A stretch of 64,000 nucleotides of DNA from Sphingomonas sp. S2M10 (GTDB taxonomy: Bacteria > Pseudomonadota > Alphaproteobacteria > Sphingomonadales > Sphingomonadaceae): assembly GCF_012650175.1 (NCBI RefSeq), contig NZ_JAAILI010000056.1:1-64000 (forward strand), in the 5' to 3' direction. Shown here piece after piece: positions 59,317 through 64,000 of the stretch. The notes under the pieces are model-generated. The model ran no database searches. It worked only from the letters and a program-made list of their open reading frames with translations, and was not told where the DNA came from. The translations under genes and the position numbers were made by a program. Position 1 is the first letter of the stretch; each line of letters opens with the position of its first letter.

Positions 59317-61758
59317 TCAGAAGCCCCAGCTCCATCGCACCGCGCCGCCCAGATCGCTGGGCATCGCGGCGATGTTGCCCGGCTGGCGGCGCAGGAACAG
59401 GTTGCTGCTGACGTCACCGTCCGCGAAACGCCACTGATAGCGCAGCTCGTAATCGATCTCCCGGCCCACTGGCGCAAGGTTGATACGCTGGCTGCTCCAG
59501 CTGGTCACGCTCAGCGTGTCGTAATCCCAGCCCTGCGGCAGGGTGAGCCCGATGCCGCCGCGTGCCACCCGCAGCGGCTGCGCGATCCGCAGACCGATCG
59601 TGTCGCTGCCGAACAGCTCATCCTTGCCGATGTCCGCCGCCCAGGCGTTGGTGCGGATCAGCCCCGAACCCTGAATGCCTTGGCGCAGCCGCACGTTGGT
59701 CCAGCCCTGGCGCAGCGAGCCGCCCAGGCTCCAGCCGAGGCCAAGATCCCAGCGCAGCCCCAGGTCGGCGAACAGGCTGGTCGCCCGCGCCGCGCCCAGC
59801 CCTGCGCTGAACCGCGCGCCCAGCACGCTATTGTCTTCCGAAAGGCGGGTTACGCCGATACTGGCGTTGAACCCGCCGAAGCGACGGTCCACCGCCACCG
59901 TGCCGCGGCCATAGCCGGAGCGCAGCCACCGCGCCTGCAACGCCGCCGCATCGCCCGCGCGCTGGCTGAGCACGTCGCCCACTTCGCTGGCAACGGTCAC
60001 ACCCCAGCGGCCCACCATCTGGCGCACCGCCGCCGACCCGCCGACATCGGTATCGAAGCCGGCGCTGCTCAGCGGGTCGCGCGCGATCAGGAAGGCAGGA
60101 TCGTCGCGACCCGCCAGCTGGGCGGTCAGCACGTTGCCGCTCTGCGCGGCGCCGAACGCGAACTGCGCCGTCGCGCCCAGCCGCCCGCTGACCGTCGTCG
60201 CCAGCATGCGTGCCACACCCGCGTCGCGGCTGGTGATGCCGAGCCGTTCGATCCGCACCGAATCAACCGACGGTATGATCGACACCGCGACGCGCACCTG
60301 CTCTCCGCCCACCGAGAAGCTGCGGTTCCGCGTCGCCATCAGCGCCGGCAGGTTGCGCGACAGGCTCTGCCGCTGGAAGCCGTTGGTGATCGTCGTCGCA
60401 TAAGCGCGGCCGAACGCATCGAGCGCCGCCATGGCCAGCGCACCCTGGCTGGCATCGCCCATCGGTCCGCTGAGCGTGCCGTTGATCGTCGGCGACAGCG
60501 CCGCGCTGGTGCCGGCCACGGACATGGTCCCGACAGGCTGGAAGGCGCGGGTGAGATCGAGCACGCCGCGTCCGTAGATCGCATCCACCCCCGCCTCGCC
60601 CGCGTCCCGGGCAGTGGCATAGAGCAGATCGACGATCTGCTTGCCGGTGAGGTTCGGAAAGGCCTGGGCAAGCAGGGCGATCGCGCCGGAAATCTGGGGG
60701 GCGGAGAAGGACGTGCCCGACCAGATATAGGCGGTGTTGTTGGCATCCGGCGCGCGCACGCCTTCGCCCACCGCGGTCAGATAGACGGCGGCCGCGCTGC
60801 CGGCGCGGTTGGAGAAACTGGAGATGGCGTCGCTCGCATTCACCGACCCGGCGATGATCACCAACCCGCGCGCGATCGCCGCGTTGGTCGCGGCGCTGGT
60901 GAACGCGTCGGGGTTCGCCGCCCCGTCATTGCCTGCAGCGATCACCACGATCACGCCTGCCGCGGTGGCGCGATCGATCGCCGATGCGAGAGCGGTGGAG
61001 GCGGAATCGCCGCCAAGCGAGATGTTGACGACGCGCGCGCCCGCCTGTCGGGCCCGGTCCAGACCCTGGGCGATCGCACTGTCGGAAAATTTGCAAGTGC
61101 TCGTGTCGGTGCCGTCGCAGCTGCCGGGCTGATCGGCGCGCGCGACGACGAGCTGCGCGTTGAACGCCACCCCGTGCGTGCCCGCATCGTTGCGCCGCCC
61201 GGCAATGGTGAACGCCACCGCAGTGCCGTGCCCGCCCACATCGTCCACGGTACCGCTGCCGCCCGTATTGCTCGAGTCCGCCAGGATGCGGCAGGTTCCG
61301 ACGCCAAGGCCGCCCGAGCAGTCGCCAAATTCGGCGCTCTGCAGATCAATGCCCGAATCGATCACCCCGATCTTGATCCCACTGCCTGTCGCGCCGGCAT
61401 TGTAGGCGATCAGCGCCCGCATCGAGACGGCGCCCGCCGTGCCGCGATATTCGGACGTGTCGTAGTTGATAGCGGCCACAGGCGTGGGCGTAGGGGTCGG
61501 GCTTGGCGCCGGCGCGGGGGATGGCGCAGGCGTGGGTGTGGGCGTCGGCGCTGGTGCAGGCGTCGGCGTCGGCGTCGGTGCAGGCGTTGGCGTTGGCGTC
61601 GGTGTCGGCGTTGGTGCAGGCGTTGGCGTTGGCGTCGGCACCGGGGGCGGTGCCGGGGTGGTGGCGATCCCGCCCCCGCCGCCGCTGCACGCGCCGAGCG
61701 CCACCAAGCCGCCGAGCGCAGCCGTCTGCAACCAACTCCTGCGCAACGCCACTCGCAT
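59317..61758 (-). CDS. Subtilisin-like (S8) serine protease with lipobox, Pro/Thr linker and C-terminal barrel
   Basis: An 813-aa protein. Residues 1-24 are a lipoprotein signal (GGLVALGAC, Cys24). Residues 34-93 are a Pro/Thr/Ala repeat linker. The S8 peptidase domain is at about 98-400 with the complete triad: Asp134 in [10 protein letters not shown], His177 in [10 protein letters not shown] and Ser350 in [13 protein letters not shown]. The Asn of AAGNDG is the oxyanion-hole region. The C-terminal about 250 residues are aromatic-ended beta strands ending GAVRWSWGF, consistent with an autotransporter-type barrel. ATG 61758 follows GAGGG on the minus strand; a longer open frame upstream lies in the nucleotidase gene. 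Both a lipid anchor and a barrel in one protein is unusual. Confidence 0.85.
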   Translation of the reverse strand: MRVALRRSWLQTAALGGLVALGACSGGGGGIATTPAPPPVPTPTPTPAPTPTPTPTPTPAPTPTPTPAPAPTPTPTPAPSPAPAPSPTPTPTPVAAINYDTSEYRGTAGAVSMRALIAYNAGATGSGIKIGVIDSGIDLQSAEFGDCSGGLGVGTCRILADSSNTGGSGTVDDVGGHGTAVAFTIAGRRNDAGTHGVAFNAQLVVARADQPGSCDGTDTSTCKFSDSAIAQGLDRARQAGARVVNISLGGDSASTALASAIDRATAAGVIVVIAAGNDGAANPDAFTSAATNAAIARGLVIIAGSVNASDAISSFSNRAGSAAAVYLTAVGEGVRAPDANNTAYIWSGTSFSAPQISGAIALLAQAFPNLTGKQIVDLLYATARDAGEAGVDAIYGRGVLDLTRAFQPVGTMSVAGTSAALSPTINGTLSGPMGDASQGALAMAALDAFGRAYATTITNGFQRQSLSRNLPALMATRNRSFSVGGEQVRVAVSIIPSVDSVRIERLGITSRDAGVARMLATTVSGRLGATAQFAFGAAQSGNVLTAQLAGRDDPAFLIARDPLSSAGFDTDVGGSAAVRQMVGRWGVTVASEVGDVLSQRAGDAAALQARWLRSGYGRGTVAVDRRFGGFNASIGVTRLSEDNSVLGARFSAGLGAARATSLFADLGLRWDLGLGWSLGGSLRQGWTNVRLRQGIQGSGLIRTNAWAADIGKDELFGSDTIGLRIAQPLRVARGGIGLTLPQGWDYDTLSVTSWSSQRINLAPVGREIDYELRYQWRFADGDVSSNLFLRRQPGNIAAMPSDLGGAVRWSWGF
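61480..61660 (-). repeat. Low-complexity repeat coding the Pro/Thr linker
   Basis: Irregular tandem GGCGT(T/C)GG-type units of 6 and 12 bases, on the minus strand giving [10 protein letters not shown] runs, inside the S8 protease gene. Such tracts are prone to length change by slippage in whole codons. Confidence 0.75.
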
Positions 61759-61898
61759 TCCGAAACCCTCACATGTCAGCGCGATATCCTTTAGACTAAA
61801 GTGGTTGCAGTTGCGTTTAGCAGTCCACGCACGTTTCAGATCTCCGCATCGCGCTCCGCGCTTGCGGCGGCGGGGGGCACCCCCTACACGCGCCGGCG

Positions 61899-62561
61899 AT
61901 GCTCGCCTCGCTCTCGCACGTCCGCAACTGGATCTTCGATCTGGACAACACGCTCTATCCCGCGAGCGCAAACCTGTTCGCGATGATCGACGCGCGGATC
62001 GGGGAGTATGTCCAGCGCCTGCTCCATTGCTCGGCGGAAGAGGCGCACAAGGTGCAGAAGGCCTATTTCCACGCGCACGGCGCGACGCTGTACGGCCTGA
62101 TCGAAGAGCATGGCACCGATCCGCACGACTATCTCGACTATGTCCACGATGTCGACATGAGCGTGCTAGAGGCCAACGAGGCGCTGGTCGAGGCACTGGC
62201 GCAGCTGCCCGGCCGCAAGCTGATCTTCACCAATGGCGATGCGCCCTATGCGCGCAAGGTGCTCGACAAGCTGGGCCTGGGTGAGACCTTCGAGGCGATC
62301 CACGACATCCATGCCACCCGCTATCGCCCCAAGCCGGAGCCTTCGGCCTATCGGGGCCTGTGCGATGCCTATGGCCTCGATCCGCGCGAATCGCTGTTCG
62401 TCGAGGACATGGCGCGCAACCTGGGGCCCGCCAAGGCGATCGGCATGACCACCGTCTGGATCGACAATGGCTCGGAACAGGCGCCAGACGTCGACCGCAG
62501 CTTCATCGATTACACCATCACCGATCTCGGAGCCTGGCTCCACAGCATCTTGGAGAGCTGA
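61899..62561 (+). CDS. HAD-family pyrimidine 5'-nucleotidase
   Basis: A 220-aa HAD phosphatase. Motif I is [11 protein letters not shown] (residues about 13-23), motif II IFTNGD, motif III with RPKPEPSAY, motif [18 protein letters not shown]. The NTLYP and [17 protein letters not shown] parts fit the SDT1/PHM8-like pyrimidine nucleotidase group. It would dephosphorylate pyrimidine nucleotides or other phosphometabolites in the cytoplasm. It is divergent from the protease gene and directly precedes dapD. Confidence 0.9.
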   Translation: MLASLSHVRNWIFDLDNTLYPASANLFAMIDARIGEYVQRLLHCSAEEAHKVQKAYFHAHGATLYGLIEEHGTDPHDYLDYVHDVDMSVLEANEALVEALAQLPGRKLIFTNGDAPYARKVLDKLGLGETFEAIHDIHATRYRPKPEPSAYRGLCDAYGLDPRESLFVEDMARNLGPAKAIGMTTVWIDNGSEQAPDVDRSFIDYTITDLGAWLHSILES

Positions 62562-62562
62562 C

Positions 62563-63381
<819 letters not shown>

Positions 63382-63479
63382 GTGTTGCAAGGGCCGTCAC
63401 ACGCGCGGCGGAAGGGCGGAAAGCCGACATGCTTTCGCCCCACTCCCGCCGCGTCGGCCAAGGTGTATAGCGACTGCAT

Positions 63480-63512
63480 GGGCGGTGCCGGATTCCCCGG
63501 CATCGCCCTTTT
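63480..63512 (+). terminator. Terminator downstream of dapD
   Basis: A 12-bp stem GGGCGGTGCCGG / CCGGCATCGCCC (one G-U pair) with a 5-nt loop, then TTTT. It lies 17 bases before the next ATG at 63530, so a promoter for that gene would have to overlap or precede it, or read-through feeds it. Confidence 0.75.
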
Positions 63513-63529
63513 CTGAGTGTCCCGCGCGC

Positions 63530-64000
63530 ATGCTGTCCACCACCTCCGCCTCGCCCGTGCGCCGGCTGCGCGTTTCGCTGCGCGGACGCGGCGCGGCCAT
63601 CCTGCTGGCGCTGGCGATCGAGCTGCTGATCGCGCTGCTGCTCTTGTGGATGGCGCCGCATATCGAGCCCAAGCCGAAGCCCAAGACGGTGGTGTTCGGG
63701 ATCGAGGCGTCGGACGGCGAACAGGCACCGGCCGAGAAGGACGCCGCGAAGGCGCCCGAAAAGGCGCGAAGGCGTGCGGGCGAGAAGGCCGAGGCGGAAC
63801 AGCCGACGCCGCCCACCGCTGCCCTGCCTCCGCCGCCGGTGACGCCGCCCGTCTCCAGCGGGCCGCCCAGCTTCATCGTGATGAGCCGCCGCGATTATGC
63901 CGCGAGCGATATTGCCAAGGCCCCCGCCCCCCAATCGGGCGACCAGGGCAACACCGAGACCGCCGACTCCGGTGGCGGCAGCGGCGCCGATGATACGCCG
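63530..64000 (+). CDS. TonB-like membrane protein, N-terminal part (runs off the window)
   Basis: The frame is open from ATG 63530 to the window end (157 codons, no stop). After a basic N-terminus (RRLRVSLRGRG) there is one membrane helix (AAILLALAIELLIALLLLWMA), then PHIEPKPKPKTVVFGIEA, a Lys/Ala/Glu-rich stretch and a Pro-rich segment (PTPPTAALPPPPVTPPV). This is the topology of TonB/energy-transducer proteins. However, the usual C-terminal domain is not in the window, and the FIVMSRRDYAASDIAKAP segment resembles a conserved sphingomonad envelope protein I cannot name. A TolA- or TonB-like role is an inference. Confidence 0.55.
   Translation, partial: MLSTTSASPVRRLRVSLRGRGAAILLALAIELLIALLLLWMAPHIEPKPKPKTVVFGIEASDGEQAPAEKDAAKAPEKARRRAGEKAEAEQPTPPTAALPPPPVTPPVSSGPPSFIVMSRRDYAASDIAKAPAPQSGDQGNTETADSGGGSGADDTP

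Noticed and set aside
61480..61660. Repetitive stretch considered as a CRISPR-like or minisatellite array
   Set aside because: Units are 6-12 bases, in frame, and encode the Pro/Thr linker of the protease; no spacers of CRISPR length.
58426..61794. Plus-strand open frame (1122 codons) over the epimerase and protease genes
   Set aside because: Crosses two real minus-strand genes and an intergenic gap, with meaningless composition; its last third is the complement of the PT repeat.

Overview
The window is a GC-rich stretch of an alphaproteobacterial chromosome, almost certainly Sphingomonas or a close sphingomonad. This rests on gene content rather than any database search: three long TonB-dependent receptors, a PEPxxWA-CTERM sorting tail, a DUF177/cytochrome bc1 chaperone/BamE neighbourhood, a SUV3-type helicase beside S4, FdxA and CarD genes, and a tRNA-Arg(CCG) with encoded CCA. 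No phage, transposase, integrase or CRISPR array is visible. Genes are densely packed, and many neighbours overlap by 4 nt (ATGA/GTGA).

Layout. 1-7994 (+): chemotaxis operon (end of a cheW, two MCPs sharing an almost identical signalling domain, cheW, cheR, cheB and a soluble MCP-like protein). 8012-10144 (-): YbjN-like protein, short-chain dehydrogenase, CobB-type sirtuin. 10221-12170 (+): small secreted protein, dapB-nth, tRNA-Arg. 12325-25970 (-): polysaccharide utilisation locus with two TonB-dependent receptors flanking GH43, GH92, GH125 and GH92 enzymes, pointing to alpha-mannoside (yeast mannan or N-glycan-like) uptake. 26501-27175 (+): Crp/Fnr regulator.

27165-30984 (-) holds the most unusual locus: a compact operon of a membrane-anchored TIR-TPR protein, an unrecognised 196-aa protein, and a TPR / SLOG-like / degenerate nucleotide-cyclase protein. 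I read it as a candidate nucleotide-sensing, NAD-targeting defence or stress system; this is inference from domains and operon structure.

31101-41131: PEP-CTERM phytase-like protein, M20 peptidase, PdeM phosphoesterase, thioredoxin-reductase-like flavoprotein divergent from an Rrf2 regulator, GIN-domain protein with a strong upstream palindrome, CarD, FdxA, S4 protein and SUV3-like helicase. 41368-48865: M23 peptidase, HerA-like ATPase, TIGR02186/TauE pair, and a glycosyltransferase/outer-membrane pair resembling short NfrB/NfrA. 49160-51876: RcnB-like protein, BamE, bc1 chaperone, DUF177 and a membrane protein. 51914-56740: TetR divergent from a TonB receptor and a spinster-like MFS transporter, plus a small protein. 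56741-64000: prfC, aldose-1-epimerase-like protein, a lipoprotein subtilase with a C-terminal barrel, HAD pyrimidine 5'-nucleotidase, dapD, and the start of a TonB-like membrane protein running off the end. dapB and dapD belong to the same lysine/diaminopimelate pathway but are about 52 kb apart.

Coordinates come from reading start and stop codons by eye. Function calls rest on motifs recalled from known families; no search was run.
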